DNA from: Devosia sp. A16
GTDB taxonomy: Bacteria > Pseudomonadota > Alphaproteobacteria > Rhizobiales > Devosiaceae
Length of the DNA stretch: 64,000 nt
Direction of reading: 5' to 3'
Assembly: GCF_001402915.1 (NCBI RefSeq)
Contig: NZ_CP012945.1
Coordinates: forward strand, 1,961,501-2,025,500
A program made the position numbers and the translations under genes. Below the pieces are notes generated by a model that was given only the letters and a program-made list of their open reading frames with translations, was not told where the DNA came from and searched no databases. Position 1 is the stretch's first letter. Every line of letters starts with the position of its first letter. Shown in pieces: positions 1 to 8,685 of this stretch.

Positions 1-114
1 CACCAGCCGTGGCCGCGGCCCATCGCCGAACACCGGCTTCACCCCGTTCCAGGCCAGGGCATGGCACTTGCCCATATAGCCGGTGCCGATCAGGCCGACG
101 CCGATGCTGGTCAC
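1..114 (-). CDS. Gfo/Idh/MocA-family oxidoreductase, N-terminal part only
   Basis: The gene runs off the left edge, so only the first 38 codons are present. It starts with GTG at 114, six bases after an AAGGAGA ribosome binding site. The visible peptide has the Rossmann dinucleotide-binding pattern [15 protein letters not shown] typical of the Gfo/Idh/MocA dehydrogenases. It is divergent from the RpiR-type regulator and lies beside the iol genes, so an inositol- or inosose-related dehydrogenase is a reasonable inference. The substrate cannot be told from this fragment. Confidence 0.75.
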   Translation of the reverse strand, partial: MTSIGVGLIGTGYMGKCHALAWNGVKPVFGDGPRPRLV

Positions 115-312
115 TGTCAGTCTCCTTCGAAGGCGAGTCGCGATTGGTCTGGCTCGCCTGCCGTCCCATCGGTCCGAGAAAGCGCGCTCTGGAGGAGAGC
201 TTACGTGTGGTCCGCGGCCCTGTCGTCGACAACCGCAGCGATCGAGCACCGTGCTGCATCCGATCCGCGCAGCCACCAGCATGGAACATCCAGAGCCGCA
301 GCTGCCATTGAT

Positions 313-326
313 GGAATGTTTATTCC
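313..326. promoter_or_regulatory. Candidate IolR operator (GGAA-N6-TTCC)
   Basis: The site reads GGAATGTTTATTCC. It lies in the 344-bp gene-free stretch (115-458) between the divergent dehydrogenase and the RpiR-type regulator. The pattern GGAA-N6-TTCC is the palindrome I recall being proposed for the RpiR-type IolR of Sinorhizobium meliloti. A near match occurs in the iolG-iolC divergent region. It is probably an autoregulatory site that also controls the left-hand dehydrogenase. I see no other clear structure in this stretch. Confidence 0.5.
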
Positions 327-458
327 ACTCTACGATGGATGGTCAATCAGGGTGCCCGTCCGGTCCGGGCGTGGAAAACCGCGGCGGCGCCGGCGCAAGC
401 CATGGACTTTGGCTGCAGTTCTGTTGGACTCTGCTGCGGCAGCCGCTATGAGGCCGGA

Positions 459-1301
459 ATGGACGACACGCAGATCAAGCTGGATGACGCCGTGCCGCGG
501 GATTTTCCCGCGCTGCGCGCGCTGATCGCCGCGCGTGCCCCCACCCTGCCCCGCCGCCTGACTCAGGTGGCGAGCTTTGCCCTCGACAACCCCGACGATA
601 TCGCTTTCGGCACCGCGGCCAGCGTGGCGCAGCGCTCGGGCGTGCAACCTTCGACCCTGGTGCGCTTCAGCCAGGCGCTGGGCTACCAGGGCTTTTCCGA
701 CCTGCAGGAAGTGTTCCGCGCCCGCCTGCGCGATCGGGTGCCCTCCTATGAGGAACGGCTCAAGCAGTTGCACGAGCATGGCGGCAGCAAGAGCGGCCTG
801 CTGCTGCAGGGCTTTGCCGATGCCGCCGAGCGCTCGGTCGCCGATCTCCGTCTCAAGCTCGACCCCGAAACGCTCGATGCCGCGGTCGATATCCTCGCCA
901 GGGCCGAGACGATCTATCTGGTGGGGCTGCGGCGCTCATTCCCGATTACCAGCTACATGGCCTACGCGATGGGCAAGCTCGGGATCCGCAACCTGCTGGT
1001 CGACGGCATTGCCGGGCTCGGGGCCGAGCAGATCGGCTTCATCTCGCCGCGCGACGCGGTGCTGGCCATCAGCTTCACCCCCTATGCCAGCGAGACGGTG
1101 AACCTCGTCCACGCCGCCAAGGCGCGGCACGCCAAGGTGGTGTCGATCACCGACTCGATCTTCTCGCCCATCGCGCCGGTCGCCGACGCGTGGCTGGAAA
1201 TCGTCGAAGCGGATTTCGAGGGCTTCCGCTCGATGGCGGCGACCATGGCACTGGCCATGACGCTGACGGTGGCTGTCGCCAGCCGGCGCAGCGAGAAGTA
1301 G
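459..1301 (+). CDS. iolR: RpiR-family transcriptional regulator (probable inositol repressor IolR)
   Basis: The 280-residue protein has an N-terminal RpiR helix-turn-helix domain (about residues 15-85, including the segment GVQPSTLVRFSQALGYQGFSDLQ). It is followed by a SIS sugar-phosphate-binding domain (about 120-260, with a segment IYLVGLRRSFPITSYMAYAM). The ATG at 459 was chosen because the family fold begins shortly after it; the upstream in-frame extension has no family resemblance. It stands beside iolG and iolCDEB and near GGAA-N6-TTCC palindromes, so it most likely represses inositol catabolism and responds to a phosphorylated pathway intermediate. The IolR role is inferred from context; the family is clear. 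Confidence 0.85.
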   Translation: MDDTQIKLDDAVPRDFPALRALIAARAPTLPRRLTQVASFALDNPDDIAFGTAASVAQRSGVQPSTLVRFSQALGYQGFSDLQEVFRARLRDRVPSYEERLKQLHEHGGSKSGLLLQGFADAAERSVADLRLKLDPETLDAAVDILARAETIYLVGLRRSFPITSYMAYAMGKLGIRNLLVDGIAGLGAEQIGFISPRDAVLAISFTPYASETVNLVHAAKARHAKVVSITDSIFSPIAPVADAWLEIVEADFEGFRSMAATMALAMTLTVAVASRRSEK

Positions 1302-1359
1302 TCGCTGGTTTCGAGGTCGTTTCTACCTCACGGAGGCAATACTTCTCCTCCTCACCGGC

Positions 1360-1436
1360 TGTCACCCCAGCGAAAGCTGGGGCCCATCTCACAGCCCGCG
1401 CCAACCGAGAGTTGGGTCCGTTCGCTGGGATGACAC
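1360..1436. repeat. Paired palindromic intergenic repeat (REP/BIME-like)
   Basis: A palindromic unit with the core CCCCAGCGAAAGCTGGGG (1365-1382, flanked by GTCA and CCCATC) is followed about 30 bp later by a degenerate inverted unit ending in CGCTGGGATGACA. It lies between the convergent 3' ends of the RpiR gene and the SDR gene, where a bidirectional terminator or mRNA-stabilising hairpin would be expected. Units of this kind are common in Hyphomicrobiales genomes. Confidence 0.6.
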
Positions 1437-1498
1437 CTGGTGGGTGTGGAAGCGCCGTGCCTCGCCTGGCTGTCCGGCAATCGAACTGCTCGCCGCCC

Positions 1499-2329
1499 TC
1501 AGCTCTTCTTGACCGGATACCCCGTCGCCAGCCCGCCGCCGCCGGCGCCGACCACGGTCTGCTCGAACTCGACGCAGGAGCCGGTCATCGGCGCCGATTC
1601 CGGCCCGCCGAGGAAGGCGATGAGCCGCGCCACGTCCTCGGGCTTGATCAGCTTGCCGAACGGCCGCGACGCCTCCGCCTTCTCCAGCCAGTCGTCGGCC
1701 GCGTCGTGGAAGGTCTTCAGCGTCACGTGCTCACCGGGCGTATCGGCCCAGCCCAGGATAATGCCGTTCACCCGGATGCGCATCAGGTTGACGGCATTGG
1801 CGGTGTTCTTGGTCAGCGTCATCAGCGCGCCCTTCGAGGCGCTGTAGGCGGCGAGGTTGGGCGAGCCGATATAGGCGTTGACCGACAGGATGTTGACGAT
1901 CGTCCCCTCGATCTTTTCGCGCTGCATCAGCTTGATGGCGTCCTGCATCAGGAAGAACGGCGCCCGCACATTGATGGCGAACATCCGGTCATAGAGGGCA
2001 AGATCGGTATCGAGAATGGTGCCGCGATCGGTGAGACCGGCAATATTGGCGAGCACGTCGACCCGTCCGAACGCCTTGTCGGCGGCAGGAATGATCTTTG
2101 CCACCGCGGCAGGGTCGGCAAGGTCCGCCGCAACGAACACGGTTTTGGTGCCGGCGTCGTTCAGCGACTTCGCCACCGCTTCGCCCTTGTCGGCCTGCCG
2201 ATCGACCAGCACCAGGCCGGCCGCACCGCGCTCGGCCAGGAGCCGCGCCGTCGCCTCGCCAAGCCCCTGCGCGGCCCCCGTGACAACGGCAATCTTGCCG
2301 GCAAACTGGGCGGAGGCACTCTCGGTCAT
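1499..2329 (-). CDS. Short-chain dehydrogenase/reductase (SDR), linked to iol genes
   Basis: The 276-residue classical SDR has the cofactor motif TGAAQGLG near residues 17-24. It also has a NIAG motif and a catalytic tyrosine/lysine in YSASKGAL, with a Ser upstream in ILSVN. The ATG at 2329 is preferred over an upstream TTG at 2341; no strong ribosome binding site precedes either. It lies 118 bp downstream of iolG on the same strand and is probably co-transcribed with it. This suggests oxidation of an inositol isomer or a related polyol, but the sequence alone does not fix the substrate. Confidence 0.85.
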   Translation of the reverse strand: MTESASAQFAGKIAVVTGAAQGLGEATARLLAERGAAGLVLVDRQADKGEAVAKSLNDAGTKTVFVAADLADPAAVAKIIPAADKAFGRVDVLANIAGLTDRGTILDTDLALYDRMFAINVRAPFFLMQDAIKLMQREKIEGTIVNILSVNAYIGSPNLAAYSASKGALMTLTKNTANAVNLMRIRVNGIILGWADTPGEHVTLKTFHDAADDWLEKAEASRPFGKLIKPEDVARLIAFLGGPESAPMTGSCVEFEQTVVGAGGGGLATGYPVKKS

Positions 2330-2447
2330 GTCAGGACTCAAATGGAAGTAAGGAAAGCGGCCCGGACACTATGGATTTGAGGGGCGCAAGCCAAGCCCCA
2401 TCGTGCAATGGCGATGCTTCGTCAGGCCGACAAACCGGAGCGGGCTG

Positions 2448-3434
2448 CTACCCCACCCGCACGGTCTGCCCGGTCTGCGAACTCTCGGTCGCTGCTTCCG
2501 CGAGCTTCTGCGCCTGCAACCCGTCACGCCCGGACGGCGTGGGAACCGTGCCCTTGGTCATCGCTTCGATGAAGCTGTTCACCTCGGCGGCATAGGCCGC
2601 GACATAACGGTCGATGAAGAAGTTCTGAATCACATCCTGGGTGAAGCCGGCCCCGTCGGCGCGCTCCAACGTCGTCATGTGGACATTGCCGGCCCGCAGC
2701 ATGCCCTTCGAACCGTGCACCTCGACGCGCTGGTCGTAGCCGTAGGTGGCGCGGCGCGAGTTGGTGATCACCGCGATCTTGCCCGAGGCGGTCTGCATCT
2801 GCACCGCCGCGGTATCCACGTCCCCGGCGCCCCCGATGGCCTTGTCGACCAGCGCGCTGCCCAGCGCCGTGACCGTGACGAACTCTTCGCCGACGAGGAA
2901 GCGCGCCATGTCGAAGTCGTGGATCATCATGTCACGGAAGAGCCCGCCGGAGCGCTCGATATAGCTGACCGGCGGCGGCGCCGGGTCGCGCGAGATGATG
3001 GTGACGATCTCCACCTCGCCGATCTCGCCGCCCCTGATCCGCTGCTGCACGGCGGCAAAGTTCGGGTCGAACCGGCGGTTGAAGCCGATCATCAGCGGCA
3101 CGCCGGCCTTTTCGACCACCGGCAGGCAGGCTTCGATGCGCTCGACCGACAGCGACACCGGCTTTTCGCACAGGATCGCCTTGCCGGCCCGCGCCGCCTG
3201 TTCGATCAGATCGGCATGCGTATCGGTGGGGGTGGCGATCAGGATCGCTTCGACGTCGGAGGCAAGGATCTCGTCGATCGTGGCGACCTTGGCGCCGACC
3301 GAGACGGCGAGCGATGCAGCGGCCTCGGGTACGGCGTCCGCGACATAGGCGACGCTGGCGCGGCTGGAATTGGCGATGGTTCCCGCGTGCACCTTGCCGA
3401 TGCGTCCCGCCCCCAGAATGCCGAACCTGACCAC
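2448..3434 (-). CDS. iolG: Inositol 2-dehydrogenase (IolG)
   Basis: This is the probable first step of inositol catabolism: NAD-dependent oxidation of myo-inositol to 2-keto-myo-inositol (scyllo-inosose) in the cytoplasm. The 328-residue protein has the Rossmann motif GILGAGRIG at its N terminus. The conserved EKPVSLS motif carries the lysine typical of Gfo/Idh enzymes, and HDFDMARFL lies in the substrate domain. GTG at 3434 was chosen because AAGGAGA lies six bases upstream and the length then fits the family; the longer reading adds 34 unrelated residues. It is divergent from iolC, with shared regulatory sites. Confidence 0.92.
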   Translation of the reverse strand: MVRFGILGAGRIGKVHAGTIANSSRASVAYVADAVPEAAASLAVSVGAKVATIDEILASDVEAILIATPTDTHADLIEQAARAGKAILCEKPVSLSVERIEACLPVVEKAGVPLMIGFNRRFDPNFAAVQQRIRGGEIGEVEIVTIISRDPAPPPVSYIERSGGLFRDMMIHDFDMARFLVGEEFVTVTALGSALVDKAIGGAGDVDTAAVQMQTASGKIAVITNSRRATYGYDQRVEVHGSKGMLRAGNVHMTTLERADGAGFTQDVIQNFFIDRYVAAYAAEVNSFIEAMTKGTVPTPSGRDGLQAQKLAEAATESSQTGQTVRVG

Positions 3435-3491
3435 GGGATTGTCTCCTTGCTTCGCGCACCTGGCGCGCCGGTTGATGATGATCGAAATCAT

Positions 3492-3524
3492 AGAACGTTC
3501 GTTCCGAAAACAGCCACTTCGGAA
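3492..3524. promoter_or_regulatory. Candidate IolR operator region between iolG and iolC
   Basis: The sequence AGAACGTTCGTTCC at 3492-3505 matches GGAA-N6-TTCC except for its first base. It overlaps a second symmetry: TTCCGAA at 3502-3508 and TTCGGAA at 3518-3524 form perfect 7-bp arms around a 9-bp spacer. Both sit just upstream of the iolC -35 element and between divergent iol transcripts, the expected place for an RpiR-type repressor. Confidence 0.45.
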
Positions 3525-3553
3525 TTGACGTTTCATTCGCGCGAGGGATACAA
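3525..3553 (+). promoter_or_regulatory. Candidate sigma-70 promoter for iolC operon
   Basis: TTGACG at 3525-3530 and ATACAA at 3548-3553 are separated by 17 bp, about 42 bp before the iolC start. The -35 box directly follows the second arm of the candidate IolR palindrome, so bound repressor would block RNA polymerase. This is a match by eye only. Confidence 0.4.
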
Positions 3554-3595
3554 CGGCCGCGGAAAGCTGTCCAGTCAGACCAAGCGGGGAAGATC

Positions 3596-5476
3596 ATGCC
3601 GGAGGCCAAGCTCGATGTCATCACCATCGGGCGCTCGTCGGTGGACCTCTACGGCCAGCAGATCGGCAGCCGGCTCGAGGATATCGGCTCGTTCGCGAAA
3701 TCGGTCGGCGGCTGCCCCGCCAATATCGCGGTCGGCACCGCGCGGCTCGGGCTCAAATCGGCGCTGATCACCCGCGTCGGGGCCGAACAGATGGGCGGCT
3801 TCATCAAGGAGCAGCTCAGCCGCGAAGGCGTAGATATCTCCGGCATCGCCACCGACGACAAGCGCCTGACCGCCCTGGTGCTGCTCGCCGTCGAGGCCGA
3901 AGGCGTCTCGCCGATGATCTTCGTTCGCACCGACTGCGCCGACATGGCGCTCGACGAGGCCGATATCGATGCGGCGTTCATCGCTTCGGCCAGCGCCATC
4001 GTGGTCACGGGCACGCATTTTTCCACCCCCAATGCCGAGGCAGCGCAGCTCAAGGCCATCCGCATCGCCAAGGCGGCCGGCCGCAAGGTGGTGTTCGACA
4101 TAGATTATCGCCCCAACCTCTGGGGCCTCGCCGGCCACGCCGCCGGCTTCGAACGCTACGTCAAATCCGACTACGTCTCGCAGAAGATGCGGCCGGTGCT
4201 CAAGGATTGCGACCTGATCGTCGGCACCGAGGAAGAGGTGCTGGTGGCGGCAGGCGAGAGCGACCTGCTAACGGCGCTGCAGGCAATCCGCAAGTTGACC
4301 GACGCCACCGTGGTGCTGAAGCGCGGCGCCAAGGGCTGCATCGTCTATGACGGCCCGATCGGCGACGATCTCGAGCAGGGCATTGTCGGCCAGGGTTTTC
4401 CGATCGAGATCTACAACGTGCTGGGTGCCGGCGACGCTTTCATGTCGGGGTTCCTGCGCGGCTGGCTCAAAGGCGAGAGCCACCAGACCTCCGCCACCTG
4501 GGCCAATGCCTGCGGCGCCTTCGCCGTCTCCCGCCTGCTCTGCGCCCCGGAATATCCGAGCTGGACCGAGCTCGACTATTTCCTCAAACACGGCAGCAGG
4601 TTCAAGGCCCTGTGCAAGGACGAGGACCTCAACCACCTACACTGGGCGACGACGCGCCGGCAACAGTGGCCGCGCCTTACCGCCTTCGCCATCGATCACC
4701 GCAGACAGATCGAGGATATCGCCGGCGACAAGGCCGACCGCATCCCCGCTTTCAAGGCGCTGGCGGTCAAGGCCGCCGCGCGGGTGGCCGATGGCCGGCC
4801 CGGCTTCGGCATGCTGCTCGACGACAAATGGGGTCGCGACGCGCTGTTCGAGGTGCCCAAGCCGTTCTGGATCGCCCGCCCGGTGGAGCTGCCCGGCTCG
4901 ATCCCGCTGGAGTTCGAGTTCAGCCAAGATATCGGCAGCCGGCTGGTCGAATGGCCGGTCGATCATGCGCTGAAGGTGCTGTGCTTCTGGCACCCGGACG
5001 ACCCCCGCGGCATCAACAACCGCCAGCTCGAGAAACTGCGTACCGCGCACGACGCCTGCCGCAAGGTCGGCCGCGACATCCTGATCGAGATCATTCCCTC
5101 GAAGGTCGGGCCGGTCGACGACGCCACCACCGCGCGGGCGCTCGGCCAGCTCTATGCCGCCGGCCTGAAGCCGGACTGGTGGAAGCTCGAGTCGCAACCG
5201 AGCGCCGCGGCGTGGGAGGCAATCGACCAGGCGATCGAAACCAACGACCCACTCTGCCGCGGCGTCGTGCTGCTTGGGCTCGATGCGCCGCAGGACGAGT
5301 TGGCCCGCGGCTTTGCCATCGCGAGGTCGGCGCGCACGGTGCGCGGCTTCGCCGTCGGCCGCACCATATTTGGCGAAGCCGCCAAGGCGTGGTTTGCTGG
5401 CAGCATGACGGACGATGAGGCGGTCAGCGATATGGCGGCGCGGTTTGCGGCGCTGGTGGAGATTTGGGGGGAGTGA
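3596..5476 (+). CDS. iolC: 5-dehydro-2-deoxygluconokinase fused to DUF2090 domain (IolC)
   Basis: The 626-residue fusion has an N-terminal PfkB sugar kinase (about residues 1-320) that phosphorylates 5-dehydro-2-deoxy-D-gluconate. The C-terminal DUF2090 domain (about 330-626) is generally taken as the aldolase-like partner that splits the phosphorylated product. The PfkB anion-hole motif GAGDAFMSG places the catalytic Asp at 280, and the N-terminal motif GGCPANIAVG is also present. The ATG is preceded by GGGGAAG. This fusion is the usual form in Hyphomicrobiales and would explain why no separate iolJ is seen. It is the first gene of the plus-strand iol operon. Confidence 0.93.
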   Translation: MPEAKLDVITIGRSSVDLYGQQIGSRLEDIGSFAKSVGGCPANIAVGTARLGLKSALITRVGAEQMGGFIKEQLSREGVDISGIATDDKRLTALVLLAVEAEGVSPMIFVRTDCADMALDEADIDAAFIASASAIVVTGTHFSTPNAEAAQLKAIRIAKAAGRKVVFDIDYRPNLWGLAGHAAGFERYVKSDYVSQKMRPVLKDCDLIVGTEEEVLVAAGESDLLTALQAIRKLTDATVVLKRGAKGCIVYDGPIGDDLEQGIVGQGFPIEIYNVLGAGDAFMSGFLRGWLKGESHQTSATWANACGAFAVSRLLCAPEYPSWTELDYFLKHGSRFKALCKDEDLNHLHWATTRRQQWPRLTAFAIDHRRQIEDIAGDKADRIPAFKALAVKAAARVADGRPGFGMLLDDKWGRDALFEVPKPFWIARPVELPGSIPLEFEFSQDIGSRLVEWPVDHALKVLCFWHPDDPRGINNRQLEKLRTAHDACRKVGRDILIEIIPSKVGPVDDATTARALGQLYAAGLKPDWWKLESQPSAAAWEAIDQAIETNDPLCRGVVLLGLDAPQDELARGFAIARSARTVRGFAVGRTIFGEAAKAWFAGSMTDDEAVSDMAARFAALVEIWGE

Positions 5477-5495
5477 TGCCAAGCTGGCGGTTGCG

Positions 5496-5623
5496 GACCC
5501 CCACCCCTGTCCCCTCCCCGCAAGGGGGAGGGAGACCCTCGAACTGGCATCGTAGCCACAGGCAAGAGACTATCGATTAGCGTCTCCCTCCCCCTTGCGG
5601 GGAGGGATCAAGGGTGGGGGTCA
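5496..5623. repeat. Inverted-repeat intergenic element, family A
   Basis: The left arm (5496-5536: GACCCCCACCC... CTCCCCGCAAGGGGGAGGGAGA) is mirrored by a right arm at about 5582-5623 ending AAGGGTGGGGGTCA. Each arm contains its own short CTCCCC-GCAA-GGGGAG hairpin. Related copies with the same outer ACCCCCACCC/GGGTGGGGGT ends lie at 9735-9863 and 19041-19153. It separates iolC from iolD within the operon. Confidence 0.75.
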
Positions 5624-5652
5624 ACCCGCACCGGCCCTGAGGAGGAAAGCAA

Positions 5653-7497
5653 ATGACCAACAAGACCATCCGCCTCACCATGGCGCAGGCGCTGGCGCGG
5701 TTCATGACGCGGCAGAAGACCGTCATCGACGGCAAAACGGTGCCGATCTTCGGTGGGGTGTTCGCCATTTTCGGGCATGGCAACGTCGCCGGTTTCGGCG
5801 AGGCGTTGTACCAGGTGCGCGAAGAGCTGCCGACCTACCGCGCGCAAAACGAGCAGGGCATGGCGCATGCCGCGATCGCCTTTGCCAAGGCGAGCTTCCG
5901 CCGCCGCTTCATGGCCGCCACCTCCTCGATCGGGCCGGGCGCCACCAATATGGTGACCGCCGCGGCGCTGGCGCATGTCAACCGGCTGCCGGTGCTGCTG
6001 CTGCCCGGCGACGTGTTCGCCAACCGCGCCCCCGATCCGGTGCTGCAGCAGGTCGAGAGTTTTCAGGACGGTACGGTCAGCGCCAATGACGTGTTCCGCC
6101 CGGTCAGCCGCTATTTCGACCGCATCACCCGGCCCGAGCAGATCATCCCGGCGCTGAACCGCGCCATGCAGGTGCTGACCGATCCCGCCGAATGCGGCCC
6201 GGTGACCCTCAGCCTTTGCCAGGACGTACAGGCCGAGGCCTATGACTATCCCGAGGCTTTCTTCGACGAACGGGTGTGGACGCCGCGCCGGCCGCAACCC
6301 GACACCAACGAACTCGAAGCCGCCGTCGCGGCGCTCAGCGCGGCGAGGCAGCCGGTGATCATTGCCGGCGGCGGCGTGCTCTATTCCGAAGCAGCCAGCA
6401 CGCTGCAGAATTTTGCCGAAAAGCACGGCATCCCGGTGATGGAGACCAATGCCGGCAAATCGAGCCTGCCGCACGACCACCCGCTGAACATGGGCTCAGT
6501 CGGCGTCACCGGCTCGTCGGCCTCGAACCTCCTCGCCGAACAGGCCGACCTGGTGCTGGCGGTCGGCTCACGGCTGCAGGATTTCACCACCGGTTCGTGG
6601 GCCTTGTTCAAGGCCGATGGCGTGAGGATCGTCGGGCTGAACGCCCAACTGTTCGATGCCGGCAAGCACCGCGCCCTGCCGCTGGTCGCTGACGCCAGAG
6701 CCGGCCTCGAGGCACTGGATGCCAAACTCGGGAGCTGGAAATCGCCCGATGTCTGGCTCGCCACGGCCAGAGACGCCAAGGCGAAATGGCTGGTCTCGGC
6801 CAAGGCGGTGACCGACCCGACCAACGCGCTGCCGTCGGATGCGCAGGTGATCGGAGCGGTGCATCGGGCGCGGGGTTCGAGCGCCACCCTGGTCTGCGCT
6901 TCGGGCGGCCTGCCGGGCGAGCTCCACAAGCTCTGGCCGGCCGGCGCGCCGGGCAGCTACCACATGGAATACGGCTACTCGACCATGGGCTACGAGATCG
7001 CCGGCGGGCTTGGAGTGAAGCTCGCCAAACCGCATGACGATGTCATCGTCATGCTCGGCGACGGCAGCTATATGATGATGAACTCCGAGATCGCCACCTC
7101 GGTGATGCTGGGCAAGAAGCTGACCATCGTGGTGCTCGACAATCGCGGCTTCGGCTGCATCAACCGGTTGCAGATGGCGACCGGCGGCGCCAACTTCAAC
7201 AACCTGCTGAAGGACACCTTCCACGAAACCCTGCCCGAGATCGACTTCGCCGCGCATGCCGCATCTATGGGCGCCTGGGTGCGCAAGGCCGCCTCGATCG
7301 CCGAGCTCGAAAGCGCGCTGGCCGAGGCCGACAAGGTCGAGCGCACCACCGTGCTGGTGATCGACACCGACCCGCTGATCTCCACCGACGCCGGCGGCCA
7401 CTGGTGGGATGTGGCGGTGCCGGAGGTTTCGGTGCGGCCTGAGGTGAATGCGGCGCGCAGGGAATATGAGGCAGCGCTGAAGGGGCAGCGGCTCTGA
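5653..7497 (+). CDS. iolD: 3D-(3,5/4)-trihydroxycyclohexane-1,2-dione hydrolase (IolD)
   Basis: A thiamine-diphosphate enzyme that opens the ring of 3D-trihydroxycyclohexane-1,2-dione to give 5-deoxy-glucuronate. The 614-residue protein has the three-domain layout of acetolactate-synthase-like enzymes. The conserved Glu is in YRAQNEQGMAHAA near residue 61, and the diphosphate motif starts with GDG at 469-471 and ends with the DN about 28 residues later. The ATG follows a good GGAGGAAA site. It is in the iol operon between two inverted-repeat elements. Length and motifs are normal for the family. Confidence 0.95.
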   Translation: MTNKTIRLTMAQALARFMTRQKTVIDGKTVPIFGGVFAIFGHGNVAGFGEALYQVREELPTYRAQNEQGMAHAAIAFAKASFRRRFMAATSSIGPGATNMVTAAALAHVNRLPVLLLPGDVFANRAPDPVLQQVESFQDGTVSANDVFRPVSRYFDRITRPEQIIPALNRAMQVLTDPAECGPVTLSLCQDVQAEAYDYPEAFFDERVWTPRRPQPDTNELEAAVAALSAARQPVIIAGGGVLYSEAASTLQNFAEKHGIPVMETNAGKSSLPHDHPLNMGSVGVTGSSASNLLAEQADLVLAVGSRLQDFTTGSWALFKADGVRIVGLNAQLFDAGKHRALPLVADARAGLEALDAKLGSWKSPDVWLATARDAKAKWLVSAKAVTDPTNALPSDAQVIGAVHRARGSSATLVCASGGLPGELHKLWPAGAPGSYHMEYGYSTMGYEIAGGLGVKLAKPHDDVIVMLGDGSYMMMNSEIATSVMLGKKLTIVVLDNRGFGCINRLQMATGGANFNNLLKDTFHETLPEIDFAAHAASMGAWVRKAASIAELESALAEADKVERTTVLVIDTDPLISTDAGGHWWDVAVPEVSVRPEVNAARREYEAALKGQRL

Positions 7498-7499
7498 TC

Positions 7500-7664
7500 A
7501 CCCTCCCCCTCGCGGGGAGGGTACTGGAGCTTGGCAAGGCGTAGCCGAGCCATAGCGCAAGTGGGGTGGGGGGAGACGCCCGCTCGGAGCACTTGGCGCC
7601 CCCCACCCAAGCTACGCTAAGGCTTCGCCTAGCTACGCTACCCTCCCCGCAAGGGGGAGGGTGA
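7500..7664. repeat. Inverted-repeat intergenic element, family B
   Basis: The outer arms CCCTCCCCCTCGCGGGGAGGG and CCCTCCCCGCAAGGGGGAGGG flank a central inverted pair (GTGGGGTGGGGGG at 7561-7573 with GCGCCCCCCACCC near 7597-7609). A GCTACGCTAAGGCTTCGCCTAGC segment lies inside. The same GCTTCGCCTAGCT(A/G)CGCTACCCTCCCC end occurs at 10829-10993, so these two are copies of one family. It lies between iolD and iolE, replacing any other intergenic content. Confidence 0.7.
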
Positions 7665-7685
7665 CGACTGAGACAGAGGATTGGA

Positions 7686-8606
7686 ATGCTGAAAGCCAAA
7701 CTGGGCATGTCCCCCATCGCGTGGTGGAACGACGATCTGCCGGAGCTGAGCGATGACGTGTCGCTGGAGGAGTGTCTGCGCCAGTCGCGCGCGGCCGGCT
7801 TCACCGGCATGGAGAAGGGCCGGCGCTTCCCCGACGATCCCGCCATCATGCTGCCCATCCTCAAGGCGGCGGATGTGACGCTGTGCGGCGGCTGGTTCTC
7901 CGGCACGCTGGTCAACGAAGACCTGGCGGCCAACCAGCGGCGCATCGCGCCGATGATCGAGCTGTTCAAGGCGGTCGACGCGCCCTGCATCGTCTATGGC
8001 GAAGTCGGCCGCTCGATCCAGGGCGATCGGACCAAGCCGCTCGCCAGCAAGCCGAAGCTGAGCGATGACGAGATGCGGACCTATGCCCGAACGCTCACCG
8101 CGTTCGGCGAATGGTGCGCCGCCGAGGGCATGCCGCTCAGTTACCATCACCATATGGCCGCTGTCGTCGAGACCGAGCCCGAGCTCGACGCCTTCATGCG
8201 CTATTCAGGGCCGGGCATTCCGCTGCTGCTCGATGCCGGGCACCTGGCCTTTGCCGGCGGCGATGTGCTGCGCGCCATCGACAACCATCACGCCCGCATC
8301 AGCCATGTGCATGTCAAGGACATCCGCCGCGCCGTGGTCGATCGGCTCGACCGCAGCCGGCAGAGCTTCCTCGATGCAGTGGCGCTCGGCGCCTTCACGG
8401 TGCCGGGCGACGGTTCGCTGGATTTTGCCGCGATCGTGCAGAGACTCGCCGATTACGGGTATGAGGGCTGGTTCGTGGTCGAGGCCGAGCAGGACCCAAA
8501 GGCCAACCCGCCGCAGCGCATGGCCGAGGTCGGCCACAAGGAACTGATGCGGGTCATGACGCTCGCCGGCTACAGCGTCGAGACGCAAGGTTTCCCCGCG
8601 AGATGA
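7686..8606 (+). CDS. iolE: myo-Inosose-2 dehydratase (IolE)
   Basis: Second step of the pathway: dehydration of 2-keto-myo-inositol to 3D-(3,5/4)-trihydroxycyclohexane-1,2-dione. The 306-residue protein is a xylose-isomerase-like TIM barrel. It begins KLGMSPIAWWNDDLPEL, a hallmark of IolE, and has metal-site segments LSYHHHMAA, LLDAGHLAFAGGD and HVHVKDIR. The ATG at 7686 is preceded by GAGGATTGGA. It is in the iol operon between iolD and a small membrane protein gene. Confidence 0.94.
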   Translation: MLKAKLGMSPIAWWNDDLPELSDDVSLEECLRQSRAAGFTGMEKGRRFPDDPAIMLPILKAADVTLCGGWFSGTLVNEDLAANQRRIAPMIELFKAVDAPCIVYGEVGRSIQGDRTKPLASKPKLSDDEMRTYARTLTAFGEWCAAEGMPLSYHHHMAAVVETEPELDAFMRYSGPGIPLLLDAGHLAFAGGDVLRAIDNHHARISHVHVKDIRRAVVDRLDRSRQSFLDAVALGAFTVPGDGSLDFAAIVQRLADYGYEGWFVVEAEQDPKANPPQRMAEVGHKELMRVMTLAGYSVETQGFPAR

Positions 8607-8685
8607 CTGCTGCAAGGGGCGATGCGGTGGACGAACTGCCGGCAACCCTTCACAATCGGCCGTTCTCCATTCACGAGTGCCGGTC

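Noticed and set aside
1190-2380. Open frame of 396 codons across the RpiR end and opposite the SDR gene
   Set aside because: It crosses a repeat element and two genes in other frames, and has no family resemblance.
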